From [Mycobacterium] nativiensis (GTDB lineage: Bacteria; Actinomycetota; Actinomycetes; Mycobacteriales; Mycobacteriaceae), in the NCBI RefSeq assembly GCF_020172685.1, contig NZ_CP083986.1, positions 2,812,270 to 2,848,091 on the forward strand: DNA of 35,822 nucleotides, read 5' to 3'. The position numbers and the translations under genes are program-made. The notes beneath the pieces are model-generated. The model saw nothing but the letters and a program-made list of their open reading frames with translations. It was not told the origin of the DNA and did no database searches. This document shows, piece by piece, positions 19,261 to 26,137 of this stretch; within the stretch, counting starts at the first letter, position 1; each line of letters starts with the position of its first letter.

Positions 19261-21036
19261 TCAATACAAATCATTCGACCCGAACAGCGTGCCGACTGCG
19301 TTCCACATGGTTTGGATAGTGCGCACCGCTTGGCCTAGTGGGTCTTCCATATCCCCGCCGGTGCCGATGGTGATGTCGAACGTCTTCGGGGTGTCCTCGT
19401 CGTAGTGCATGCGGATCGCTGAGCACTGGTCGGTGTAGAGCAGCCCGTCAATCTCGAATAGGCAGCGTGTGCCGAGGTCGAAGTCGTAAAAGATGTTGTA
19501 CGGGCGGCGATTCCAGATGGAGACGCGGAAGGATTGGTAAGGCCTCGTTTTCCAATGTCCTTGGCGCGTACACAATGCGGCGCTGATCGTGTACGCCGTC
19601 CCGCCGCCCTCTTGGGTGAAGTACTCGAGGTAACCCATGTCACCCGCGGCGATCTCGCGCAACGGGTCCGTGTAGCGCATGAACGCCAGGAGCATGTTGT
19701 CGAACTGGCCCTGGTAAATCTCCTCCAGGCCGGAGCCGACCGGGGCAGGTCCGGTGTTTTCGCCCAGGCCGTAGGCGTGGACTACCTGAAACTGGCTCAG
19801 CCCGTACTTGATTCCGAACGTCTGCAACTGGTTAACCCAGCCGGGGCTCTTCCCGCCCACCAGAATCGACTTCGCTTTGCTCTTGAAGATCGCCCGCTCG
19901 GATGTCTTGATAGGCGACTGTTCCAGCGAGTCCCGGAACACGATGCTGGGCAGCTTCGGTGCGATGCCCAGCATGTCCCGGACATACGGTGGGGCGTTCT
20001 GGTTCGTGCGCGGGTCGATGGCGTCGGCGTCATTGAACGAATACAGCAACTCAGAGATCAGGTCATCGGCGGTGGTGGCCACAAGGTTGACCGCGCCATC
20101 AATGGCGGTACCCGTCAGGCCGACGACACCCGAAGCGTCCTCGACGGCAAGGATGATGCAGTTGCGGCCGGGACGCGCGGCTTCTTCACCGATCAGCGCG
20201 GCCAGCTCGGGGTGCGGGGAATCCTCATCCTCGGTCAGCCACGTGTAGGCGCGCACATTGCAGCCGGCGTCCTTGAGCATGCCCTGGCAAGTGTCGTGGG
20301 CGGGCGACCAGCGGGTGGCGATCACCGAGAACCTGCTGGTGTCGGTAAACGGGTTGACGAACTGCATCTGGATGGGCCAGTTCAGCGGCGACCACAACGA
20401 CGCATCCGACAAGGGTTTGAGCCACGCGCCGGGGTTCACGAAGTTGTCGATGACCCCCAGTGGTGGCCAGAAGATGCGAGCCAGGTTCAGGAAGCCGGTG
20501 GCCGACACGATGGTGCGCGTGTTGCCTGGCAGCACCCACGCCTTGATGGGCTGAAACTCCGGCGGCATGAACGGTGTCGCCGCGAAATAGAGATGCTTCC
20601 AGTGCTCCCGGTTCTCGGCGACATCGAAGTGCAGCTCATGCAGACCGGCCTCTGTGCGCACATTGCGGACGGCGGTGACCTTGCCGCCCCACCGCCACCG
20701 CCAATTCCGATTGTTCGGGTACGGGTCGATGGTGATGTTCAGGTCGTCATTGCTGCGGACATCGGTGCGTAGGAAACGGTTGATCCAGTCGGAGCCGCGC
20801 AAGACGATTGAGCCAGTGCCGGTCTCGTGCAATTGCGTTTGAACATCCACCGACTTTTCACCGGCGATTTGGCCGATGAAGTCCATGTTTCGATCCCACA
20901 GTCGGATCAGCGGCCGGGCCTTCGATTCAGCGTCCTTGACCAGGCGCTTGGCGTTCGCGTACCGGTAGGCGGAGATTGGGGCCGTAAGCGGGTTCGGGAC
21001 GCCGTTCTCGCCGACGCGAGGGACCTTGATTGCCAC
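19261..21036 (-). CDS. Minor tail protein, Siphovirus Gp37-like
   Basis: A 591-residue protein beginning MAIKVPRVGENGVPNP, with an N-terminal region (RPLIRLWDRNMDFIGQIAGE, GSIVLRGSDWINRFL) and repeated tryptophan-rich blocks (NRNWRWRWGGKV) that I recognise from the tail-tip protein downstream of the tape measure in mycobacteriophages, the ReqiPepy6 Gp37-like family. In phages it sits at the distal tail, near the baseplate. Length is that of the full phage protein, with no frameshift. It starts at a GTG three bases after the preceding stop. It is the only recognisable tail structural gene in the element, which is odd for both a prophage and a typical satellite. Confidence 0.8.
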   Translation of the reverse strand: MAIKVPRVGENGVPNPLTAPISAYRYANAKRLVKDAESKARPLIRLWDRNMDFIGQIAGEKSVDVQTQLHETGTGSIVLRGSDWINRFLRTDVRSNDDLNITIDPYPNNRNWRWRWGGKVTAVRNVRTEAGLHELHFDVAENREHWKHLYFAATPFMPPEFQPIKAWVLPGNTRTIVSATGFLNLARIFWPPLGVIDNFVNPGAWLKPLSDASLWSPLNWPIQMQFVNPFTDTSRFSVIATRWSPAHDTCQGMLKDAGCNVRAYTWLTEDEDSPHPELAALIGEEAARPGRNCIILAVEDASGVVGLTGTAIDGAVNLVATTADDLISELLYSFNDADAIDPRTNQNAPPYVRDMLGIAPKLPSIVFRDSLEQSPIKTSERAIFKSKAKSILVGGKSPGWVNQLQTFGIKYGLSQFQVVHAYGLGENTGPAPVGSGLEEIYQGQFDNMLLAFMRYTDPLREIAAGDMGYLEYFTQEGGGTAYTISAALCTRQGHWKTRPYQSFRVSIWNRRPYNIFYDFDLGTRCLFEIDGLLYTDQCSAIRMHYDEDTPKTFDITIGTGGDMEDPLGQAVRTIQTMWNAVGTLFGSNDLY

Positions 21037-21039
21037 GAC

Positions 21040-21828
21040 TTACCCCGTCTTCACCACGCCGTGGGTGCGGGCATAGTCGGCTGCCTCCCGTTCGAGGTGG
21101 GCTTGCCGGATCTCGTCGAGCAGCGCTGCCGCCGCGCTTGGGAGCTGAAGCGCCAATGAACCGGGCGCATGGTGCCAGCGTCCACCGCGAGGTCCGCCGC
21201 TGCCATTGGCGAGGGTTAGCACCCTGAGCGCCGCGGGGTAGTTGTCGGCGGTAGCGCAGTACATCAGACTGTGCCGCAGGTTCATCCGATGCATCCACGG
21301 CTCGCGCTGACCAAGCACTTCAAAGTCACCAACCAGCAGATCCACTACGACATCGACGGCATCGAGCACCCGACGGGCTTCGGCGAGCGCCTGCCATGCC
21401 GCTGGACCCTCGGGATGCTGTAGAGCCTGTTCGGCGCTGGTGCCAGCGTCGACAACCTCGGCAGCCTTGGCCATCTTCTCGGCGGCGGCATGATGGGCCG
21501 GTTGCAGCGTCCGGACCAACTTGTCGGCATCGGCCGTGACCAAGGAAAAGGCGCGGCGCGCCAACTGATGCAGCGATGTCGACGTGATGTCGGCGGGCGT
21601 TCGATTGGGCTGAATCAGCGCGTCGGCCATCACCTGGTGCGCATTCTCGGCGGTCATTTCGCCCCGGCTGATAATCCCGGCCAGATCGGTCGGGTCTGGC
21701 GCGTCCCACGCTTTCACGGCATCGCGAACTTTGACGACATCGGCAACCGATGCCGGGATCTTGCCGCCCGCTTGCGTGGTGGCGGCGATGAGACGGTCCA
21801 CCGTTTGCCAATTCGGCATCACGCTCAT
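21040..21828 (-). CDS. Unknown 262-residue helical protein beside the tail gene
   Basis: Not recognised. The sequence is almost entirely helical by composition, with runs such as HQLARRAFSLVTADADKLV and AAEKMAKAAEVVDAG, and a C-terminal segment LPSAAAALLDEIRQAHLERE. No signal peptide, membrane helix or enzyme motif. The start at 21828 is set by GGAGGGG seven bases upstream and a 2-base gap after the previous stop. Its place directly before the tail protein suggests a structural, assembly or helper-interference role, such as scaffold or tail chaperone; the sequence does not decide. Confidence 0.65.
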   Translation of the reverse strand: MSVMPNWQTVDRLIAATTQAGGKIPASVADVVKVRDAVKAWDAPDPTDLAGIISRGEMTAENAHQVMADALIQPNRTPADITSTSLHQLARRAFSLVTADADKLVRTLQPAHHAAAEKMAKAAEVVDAGTSAEQALQHPEGPAAWQALAEARRVLDAVDVVVDLLVGDFEVLGQREPWMHRMNLRHSLMYCATADNYPAALRVLTLANGSGGPRGGRWHHAPGSLALQLPSAAAALLDEIRQAHLEREAADYARTHGVVKTG

Positions 21829-21830
21829 TA

Positions 21831-22151
21831 CTACCCCTCCTGCCGCTGGTAGCCCCACGAAGCCGGGTACGGGGCGCTGCTGTATCGCTCGTGGTCGCGC
21901 TTCTGCTGTTCGGTCGGCTCGCTCGGTATCCGCACCGGGGGCCGGTCGGCCTGGGGCTGTACAGGCTCCGGAACTGCCGGCTGCTCGCCGGGAGGCCGCA
22001 CCCGCTGCACAAGCTCGGCGAACTGATCCGCCCCGAGGCTGGAAAGCGTTTGCTCCACGGCCGCCGCGATCAGGCCAGCGACCCCCTCGGTGGTGGGTGT
22101 CGCGGGTTCGATGGTCGGCTCGACCGTCTCCTGTGGCGGTATCTCACTCAT
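21831..22151 (-). CDS. Unknown 106-residue proline/glutamate-rich protein
   Basis: Not recognised. A disordered, acidic, proline-rich N-terminus (ETVEPTIEPATPTTE), one short hydrophobic helix (VAGLIAAAVEQTLSSLGADQFAELVQ), a second proline-rich linker, and a C-terminal tail with aromatic residues (RYSSAPYPASWGYQ). Small, disordered proteins with a single helix are common among phage scaffolds and size-redirecting factors, but this is only an analogy. The ATG at 22151 overlaps the previous stop as ATGAGTGA, the same eight-base junction seen between the 22.9-kb and 22.75-kb genes. Confidence 0.6.
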   Translation of the reverse strand: MSEIPPQETVEPTIEPATPTTEGVAGLIAAAVEQTLSSLGADQFAELVQRVRPPGEQPAVPEPVQPQADRPPVRIPSEPTEQQKRDHERYSSAPYPASWGYQRQEG

Positions 22152-22479
22152 CACTGGGCTCCTTTCGTGCTTGCGCGTATTCGATGACGGCCGCCATGTT
22201 GAACGTCCAGCGTCCTGCCACCTGGTGACCGTCTAGGTCGGTGGCGATTCGGCTGATATGGCGCCGAGTGCAGCCGATCAGCTTTGCCGCCTGAGCGCTT
22301 CCGATCCGCTCCGGTTCTGAGTCTGACTGAGCAACATCCGGTTCCGGTCCCCGTGAGGACAACGCGCAGGCCAGGGCAGTTAGCTGTGGTGGCAGTGGCT
22401 GGCCGGTGAGTCGTCGCCGTCGGATGACTTCGGCTACGGCGTACCTCGCGACGGCCGTTTGTTCATCTGTCAGATTCAC
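22144..22479 (-). CDS. Helix-turn-helix DNA-binding protein
   Basis: A 111-residue protein. The C-terminal half (about 59-105) is a winged-helix/excisionase-type domain: IGSAQAAKLIGCTRRHISRIATDL, then a short hairpin with GRWTFNMAAVIEYAQ. The N-terminal half is a separate helical segment with an RRRR patch. It could be a regulator, an excisionase or a DNA-recognition subunit. It lies far from int, so excisionase is not the obvious choice. The start is the GTG at 22479, with a GTGA overlap with the previous gene. Confidence 0.65.
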   Translation of the reverse strand: MNLTDEQTAVARYAVAEVIRRRRLTGQPLPPQLTALACALSSRGPEPDVAQSDSEPERIGSAQAAKLIGCTRRHISRIATDLDGHQVAGRWTFNMAAVIEYAQARKEPSDE

Positions 22480-22754
22480 GGCTGTTCGATCACGACCAGT
22501 TCGGCGTCGGGGTATTCCTGGGCACACCAGTAACCCAAAACCGCCACCAGGCCCTCACACCCATGCGCTCCAGCCTCTTTCGTGCGCCTCGCACCGGCCT
22601 GCTGCCAGGATTTGGGGTATTCCATGCCCAGCTGGATCTCCGAATCAGGAACCCCGAATAGCAGGGATAGGCCGGCGGGGCACAAGTGCAGGTCGCCGGT
22701 CTCGGTGATGACGGCGCGGACGATGATCCGCTGCGGCGCTTGATCCTCACTCAT
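22476..22754 (-). CDS. LLFGVP-family small protein, copy A
   Basis: A 92-residue protein of unknown function that is clearly related to the one at 23417-23722. Shared features in order: LLFGVP (31-36), P-x-x-W-x-x-x-G-x-R-R-T (Pro47, Trp50, Gly54, Arg56-Arg57-Thr58), GxxxLxAxLxYW (Tyr75-Trp76), and a closing AE-V-V ... EQ. The conserved WxxxGxRRT and YW blocks suggest a small DNA- or protein-binding fold. It starts at 22754 inside the end of the upstream gene (ATGAGTGA overlap) and ends in a GTGA overlap with the HTH gene. Confidence 0.65.
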   Translation of the reverse strand: MSEDQAPQRIIVRAVITETGDLHLCPAGLSLLFGVPDSEIQLGMEYPKSWQQAGARRTKEAGAHGCEGLVAVLGYWCAQEYPDAELVVIEQP

Positions 22755-22929
22755 CAACCTCACCCCCGATCGCAGCGTCGTAGGCCGCGACGGCTGCGCG
22801 CAGGTGCTCAATCCTGACGCGCTGGCCGTCGACCTCGATCCCGTATCCGTTCCGTTTGTCGAACGCCAGCACGAAGGGGCCGGCGACATCCACGACGATG
22901 CGGCGGGGTTCCGCGGTGTCGGCGCTCAT
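22747..22929 (-). CDS. Unknown 60-residue protein
   Basis: A small protein with a beta-rich centre (RRIVVDVAGPFVLAFDKRNGYGIEVDGQRVRIEHL) and a terminal helix. No family recognised. It begins this minus-strand block, about 150 bases from a divergent plus-strand gene. The ATG at 22929 is my choice; an upstream GTG at 22989 would add 20 residues of arginine/cysteine-rich sequence with no better ribosome site. Its end overlaps copy A of the LLFGVP family by eight bases. Confidence 0.55.
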   Translation of the reverse strand: MSADTAEPRRIVVDVAGPFVLAFDKRNGYGIEVDGQRVRIEHLRAAVAAYDAAIGGEVDE

Positions 22930-23075
22930 CGGATGCCGCCGTTCGTGGCACCCGACGGCCGCGGCGATCCCGCGGCACGTCGGGCCCACGCCCTACGCTG
23001 CAACTGCCAGAGCGCCGCAAGGAAGAGCGCTCCGGCCGCATAACGGGTGGCAGCCCGTGCAACCGTAAGGAGACT
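22930..23075. promoter_or_regulatory. Divergent intergenic region inside the element
   Basis: This 146-bp gap is the only divergent junction in the element: minus-strand genes go left to the packaging module and one plus-strand gene goes right. No good TANNNT pair is evident, though CATAAC lies at about 23039-23044. The plus gene has a strong AAGGAG (23067-23072). A switch between early and late expression could sit here, but this is inferred from layout. Confidence 0.3.
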
Positions 23076-23336
23076 GTGACGACTATGGAGTTCGTGTCCG
23101 GCGACCAGCCCGCAACTCACGTTTTGCACTACGCCGGTCAATCGATCGGGCTCTTCCCTGAACAGGCCAGGGGGGTTGCCAAGGCGATCCACGCCGCAAC
23201 TAACGGGACGACCAACATGATTCAGGCTGGAATCACCGACTACGCCAGCGGCGCGACAGTGCAACACGTCCTTCTCATAGGCCCCGGCATTCCCGCGCTG
23301 CTGGTCGGTCCTCCGGTCGACCTTGACCGCCAGTAG
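23076..23336 (+). CDS. Lone plus-strand unknown protein in the middle of the element
   Basis: An 86-residue protein starting at GTG 23076, with AAGGAG three bases upstream. It reads as a compact mixed fold: THVLHYAGQSIGLFPEQARGVAKAIHAATNG then a beta-rich QHVLLIGPGIPALLVGPP. No HTH, signal or membrane segment. Every other gene from 16.9 to 27.5 kb is on minus, so this one may be under separate, perhaps lysogenic, control. Its EQAR helix resembles that of the first cargo gene. Function unknown; the strong ribosome site is the main reason to accept it over the opposing frame. Confidence 0.6.
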   Translation: MTTMEFVSGDQPATHVLHYAGQSIGLFPEQARGVAKAIHAATNGTTNMIQAGITDYASGATVQHVLLIGPGIPALLVGPPVDLDRQ

Positions 23337-23416
23337 CTCCTGCACCGCGCTGGCAGTGAATAATTCCACGGTAGCGCTGACAGGCGGGATAGCCGAATGC
23401 ACCGGGTTCCGGCGGT

Positions 23417-23722
23417 TCACTGCTCGGACTCGCTGTCGCTGAAGACAACTTCGGCACCCAGATCACGTCTGGCCCAGTAGGCCAGGATGGCGAATAGCTC
23501 GCGGGAGCCGGTGGCGGCGGCTGCCTCTGACGTCCGCCGTCGCCCCGCGCGCAGCCACTCGGGCGGCATGGCAACCGCGGTCAGGCCGGTGGTATCGGCC
23601 AAGGCGGCGCCCAGGTGGGAGGCGACGGTTTCCGCGGGGACACCGAACAGCAGTGCCATCGCGTCGGTAGACATCATCGGTTCACCGTTGACGTTGCGGG
23701 TCAGTTCGATTGGGGCTGTCAT
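23417..23722 (-). CDS. LLFGVP-family small protein, copy B
   Basis: A 101-residue paralogue of the protein at 22476-22754. It has LLFGVP (24-29), P-x-x-W-x-x-x-G-x-R-R-x-T (Pro54, Trp56, Gly60, Arg62-Arg63-Thr64), YW (82-83) and AEVVFSDSESEQ at the end, with an extra loop of about ten residues after LLFGVP. The start at 23722 is preceded by the purine-rich AAAGAAAG. It begins within the last 41 bases of the WhiB-like gene in another frame. The duplication within a small element suggests two versions of one regulatory or binding function. Confidence 0.65.
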   Translation of the reverse strand: MTAPIELTRNVNGEPMMSTDAMALLFGVPAETVASHLGAALADTTGLTAVAMPPEWLRAGRRRTSEAAAATGSRELFAILAYWARRDLGAEVVFSDSESEQ

Positions 23723-24008
23723 GGGCGTGTCTTTCTTTTTTTCTTTTTCCGGACGGGGGTGGTTGGTAGTGCGCGGCCCAGACGCCAGGAGGTGGTCGGC
23801 GCGGGTGAGTGCGAGCTATCCAGGCGGCGCACTGGTTTACAACCGGGCATCGTCCGCAGATCGCCACGGCCTGATCAGCGGCGAGCTTGTCGCCATCGGC
23901 AGCACGGTCGAACAACTCGGCGCGCTGCCGGCAGGCGGCATCCGGCAGGTATGGCACGTCGGCCAGGGCGGCAATCAGCAGCCGCACCGCGCCCTCGTGG
24001 TCAATCAC
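23682..24008 (-). CDS. WhiB-like iron-sulfur transcription factor
   Basis: A 108-residue protein with the four WhiB cysteines in order: Cys26 (DAACRQ), then Cys51-x2-Cys54-x5-Cys60 (AICGRCPVVNQC), which would bind a 4Fe-4S cluster. It is followed by the turn GVWAAH (75-80), a variant of the usual G[VI]WGG. A basic tail SGKRKKERH may contact DNA. The GTG at 24008 gives a GTGA overlap with the DUF3631 stop. Phage WhiB proteins, for example in mycobacteriophage TM4, down-regulate host whiB genes and affect superinfection; the same could hold here. The gene is small but has all key residues. Confidence 0.85.
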   Translation of the reverse strand: MIDHEGAVRLLIAALADVPYLPDAACRQRAELFDRAADGDKLAADQAVAICGRCPVVNQCAAWIARTHPRRPPPGVWAAHYQPPPSGKRKKERHAHDSPNRTDPQRQR

Positions 24009-25390
24009 CGAGCGGCCCCGCCGGAGTAGTAGCACTCCATGCACTGACCAGACTTAATAGAGTCCTCGAGGACCAGCTTCGTGCCGCAGCCGCAGATGGT
24101 GGGACGCGATTTATCCGCTACATCTGCGCCAATTTCACCCGGTTCTGTAGCGGGTGTAGCGGATGTAGCGGATGCGTCAGGTAGGTACCGCGACCACGCA
24201 TCAACAAACTGGGCCTTGGTGTAACCGCGCAGCCCGCGTTCCCCCGCATGCAGTTTGGACCCGATGCCGTACTTGCTGAGCCGCTGGGATAGTCCCCGAC
24301 TGTCGAGCGGCTCTCCGCGCCGAATAGTCGGCCACGGCGATTCGTCCATTTGATTCAGATCGGACAGCAGTTGCTCAGTGGTGAACTGATCAGCTGCGGC
24401 CCTGGTGAATATCTGCCGAATGTCGCGCAGCAGCAGGACGCCCACACTGGGGGCTCGGTCCTTGGATGCCGCTACAAGCGCTACAGCCGCACCACGTGCC
24501 AGCTCTGGCCAGTGCCCGCCGGCCAGGTCGGCCACCGCCAGCAGTGCCTCCCACACGTCAGCGTCACGGTCAGTGACCTGTTCGGGAATGTCGGGCCAGA
24601 AATCACCGGCCAGACGTGCGACGACAGATTTGGACCCGGACCACGTTGCCAGCCTGTCCCGTAGCGCGTGAGCCTCGGGATGGTTGACGCGAGGCCGCCA
24701 CGGCTCGACATGCTCATCAGGTGCTCGCCGACGCATCCGCACCACCACCGAGCGGGTCATGATCGTGTCCGGTAGATCGTCCAAGCCAGCCAAGGACACG
24801 GCGCAGTAGGCCGGAAGCTCTTCGGTCTCAACGATCTTGCCGCGCATGACGCAACGACCAGCCATCGCGCCTTTACGGTGGCCGGCGTTGAGCATGCCGC
24901 GGATGTCCTCGTTGTCTTTGGCTTTCGGTCCGAACACCGTGTCGACCTCGTCGAACAAGATGGTTGGGCGCCCGTCCTCGTCGGACACCTTGCGGAAGAG
25001 GTAAGCCGGGGTGGTGTTGACGGCGTGGACCGGCCTGGGTACCAAGGGCTCGGTGACCTCCAACGCTCTCGACTTACCGGAGCCTGGCTCGGGCGAGAGA
25101 AACGCCAGTCGCGGCGTCGACTCCCAATGGTCCATCAGCCAGGCATGAGCAATCCACAACACGTGAGCTACAAGGGCATGACGGGTCGGATAGGCGACGA
25201 ACCGGGCCAGGAACCCTTGCACGTCGTCCAACAACGCCGCCCCCACGGCGGGCGACGCATCCGCTACATCCGCTACACCCGCTACAGAACTGCCTTGGCC
25301 TGATTCCAGATCAGGCCATCCAGACCCGTTGTGCGGCAGGTACGTCCCGGCCTCGGCCAGCTCGCGGCCGCGAGCGATATCGTCGGTCAT
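24005..25390 (-). CDS. DUF3631 P-loop replication protein (primase/helicase-like)
   Basis: A 461-residue protein. The ATPase core has Walker A SPEPGSGKS (99-107) and Walker B ILFDEVD (144-150), followed by DUF3631 blocks (KGAMAGRCV, LDDLPDTIMTRSVVVRMRRR). A C-terminal winged region (SQRLSKYGIGSKLHAGERGLRGYTKAQF) precedes a zinc-ribbon-like end (Cys433, Cys435, Cys450, Cys453). Homologues occur in phiRv1/phiRv2 and actinobacterial phages as presumed replication initiators. The low-complexity stretches SVAGVADVADAS (35-46) and DASATSATPATEP (405-417) are the two readings of one 37-bp DNA repeat in opposite orientation, so the DNA rather than the peptide appears to be selected. ATGA overlap with the preceding gene. 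Confidence 0.82.
   Translation of the reverse strand: MTDDIARGRELAEAGTYLPHNGSGWPDLESGQGSSVAGVADVADASPAVGAALLDDVQGFLARFVAYPTRHALVAHVLWIAHAWLMDHWESTPRLAFLSPEPGSGKSRALEVTEPLVPRPVHAVNTTPAYLFRKVSDEDGRPTILFDEVDTVFGPKAKDNEDIRGMLNAGHRKGAMAGRCVMRGKIVETEELPAYCAVSLAGLDDLPDTIMTRSVVVRMRRRAPDEHVEPWRPRVNHPEAHALRDRLATWSGSKSVVARLAGDFWPDIPEQVTDRDADVWEALLAVADLAGGHWPELARGAAVALVAASKDRAPSVGVLLLRDIRQIFTRAAADQFTTEQLLSDLNQMDESPWPTIRRGEPLDSRGLSQRLSKYGIGSKLHAGERGLRGYTKAQFVDAWSRYLPDASATSATPATEPGEIGADVADKSRPTICGCGTKLVLEDSIKSGQCMECYYSGGAAR
24113..24178. repeat. Iteron-like cluster, right-facing array plus opposed unit
   Basis: 24142-24178 holds three tandem 9-mers of type TGTAGCGGR followed by TGCGTC. At 24113-24124 an opposed unit reads ATCCGCTACATC. 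The 20-odd bases between them are AT-richer than the surroundings. This gives a dyad arrangement like replication-initiator binding sites flanking a melting region. It lies in the 3' end of the DUF3631 gene. Confidence 0.7.
25254..25290. repeat. Iteron-like array, perfect inverted copy
   Basis: These 37 bp are the exact reverse complement of 24142-24178, again three 9-mers. They lie in the 5' end of the same gene, about 1.1 kb away. A perfect 37-bp match over coding DNA read in opposite directions is hard to explain by protein constraint. Confidence 0.85.
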
Positions 25391-25557
25391 GCGTTCACCC
25401 CCGCCCGCTGGCGGCAGACCGGGCCACGTCCTGCGATCAGGCTGAGTGGGTGACTGATCGGTCGGTGGCAGTCTTCACAGCGGCAATTAGCCGTTTCAAA
25501 CTGCTCGGCGGGGGCGCCGTCCTGGTCGCCCTTCGCGATCTGGGATCGCAATGTCAT
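25387..25557 (-). CDS. Small zinc-finger-like protein, DUF6011 type
   Basis: A 56-residue protein ending in CRCEDCHRPISHPLSLIAGR and GPVCRQR. The pattern C-x-C-x-x-C-x-R-P-(I/L) ... S ... G-x-GPVCR is that of the DUF6011 family, common in actinophages and thought to bind zinc. It starts at the ATG at 25557, overlapping the previous stop as ATGA, and ends in an ATGA overlap with DUF3631. Probably a partner or accessory of the replication gene, judging from coupling only. Confidence 0.65.
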   Translation of the reverse strand: MTLRSQIAKGDQDGAPAEQFETANCRCEDCHRPISHPLSLIAGRGPVCRQRAGVNA

Positions 25558-25847
25558 CGCAACCCCTCCAATACCTCGGCGGGGATGATGGGCCGGAACC
25601 CGGCTGCGGTCAGATGTGCCACGGTGCGCTGCCAGGCATCGGCCTGGTGCTCCGTGATCGGCAACTCGTCGTAATGCCATGGATCTGCTCGACCAGAATC
25701 GAGGATCGCCAGCCGCCGGGATGCGGCGCGACGACGCTTTTTCGCGCTAAGCTCGGAGCACGACGTGGTGTTCGTGGCGGGTGCCGGTTCCTGGGCGGGG
25801 GCCGGCATTTCGCATTCCGGCGGGCCTCCGGGCGGTGTTGTGGGCAT
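25554..25847 (-). CDS. Unknown 97-residue phage-type protein
   Basis: A proline-rich N-terminus (about 25 residues), a basic segment KKRRRAASRRLAILDSGRADPW and a C-terminal helical part EHQADAWQRTVAHLTAAGF. No known domain. It overlaps the upstream gene as TGATG and the downstream gene as ATGA, so it belongs to the early operon leading to DUF3631. The basic region would suit nucleic-acid binding. Confidence 0.65.
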   Translation of the reverse strand: MPTTPPGGPPECEMPAPAQEPAPATNTTSCSELSAKKRRRAASRRLAILDSGRADPWHYDELPITEHQADAWQRTVAHLTAAGFRPIIPAEVLEGLR

Positions 25848-26137
25848 CAGGCACCACCCGATCTACGCGCACGACGTGCGGTAGCTGACTTGAATGCCAG
25901 GCGAGCGAAGTACGCCTTGCGGGCGCTATCGGCACGCTTGGTGCGTTCCTCGGGCGACAGAACCCGGTCAGGGTCGACCTCGTCATCGAAACGCTCGTTG
26001 AACTTGGCGCGTGCATTGCGGGTGCGCGCGGTGCGATCCTCGGTGTTTGCCCAGGACGTATGCGCGCCGATTTGAGCACGGAGTATGCGTTCGGATTCGG
26101 TAATCAACAGACGGCCTTCTATTCGAAGGCCCGTCAA
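25847..26137 (-). CDS. Unknown 96-residue basic protein, early operon
   Basis: A highly charged helical protein: ESERILRAQIGAHTSWANTEDRTART, then ARAKFNERFDDEVDPDRVLSPEERTKRADSARKAYFARLA. I recall this AHxSWANTxDRTART and VDPD-VL-PEER pattern from small conserved genes in mycobacterial prophages, with no assigned function. It starts at a TTG (26137), with AAGGGG about six bases upstream. It is the first gene of the operon that runs into DUF3631. Confidence 0.65.
   Translation of the reverse strand: MTGLRIEGRLLITESERILRAQIGAHTSWANTEDRTARTRNARAKFNERFDDEVDPDRVLSPEERTKRADSARKAYFARLAFKSATARRARRSGGA

Noticed and set aside
22926..23420. Minus-strand 164-codon frame with a hydrophobic segment near its end
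   Set aside because: It overlaps the plus-strand gene that has a strong ribosome site, has no start near the hydrophobic part and shows no domain. Its stop overlapping the next ATG is probably chance.
23682..23760. Programmed -1 frameshift at the A-AAA-AAA heptamer in the WhiB gene
   Set aside because: A -1 shift meets a stop within a few codons. Copy B is in the +1 frame and has its own start and ribosome site, so a fusion is not needed.
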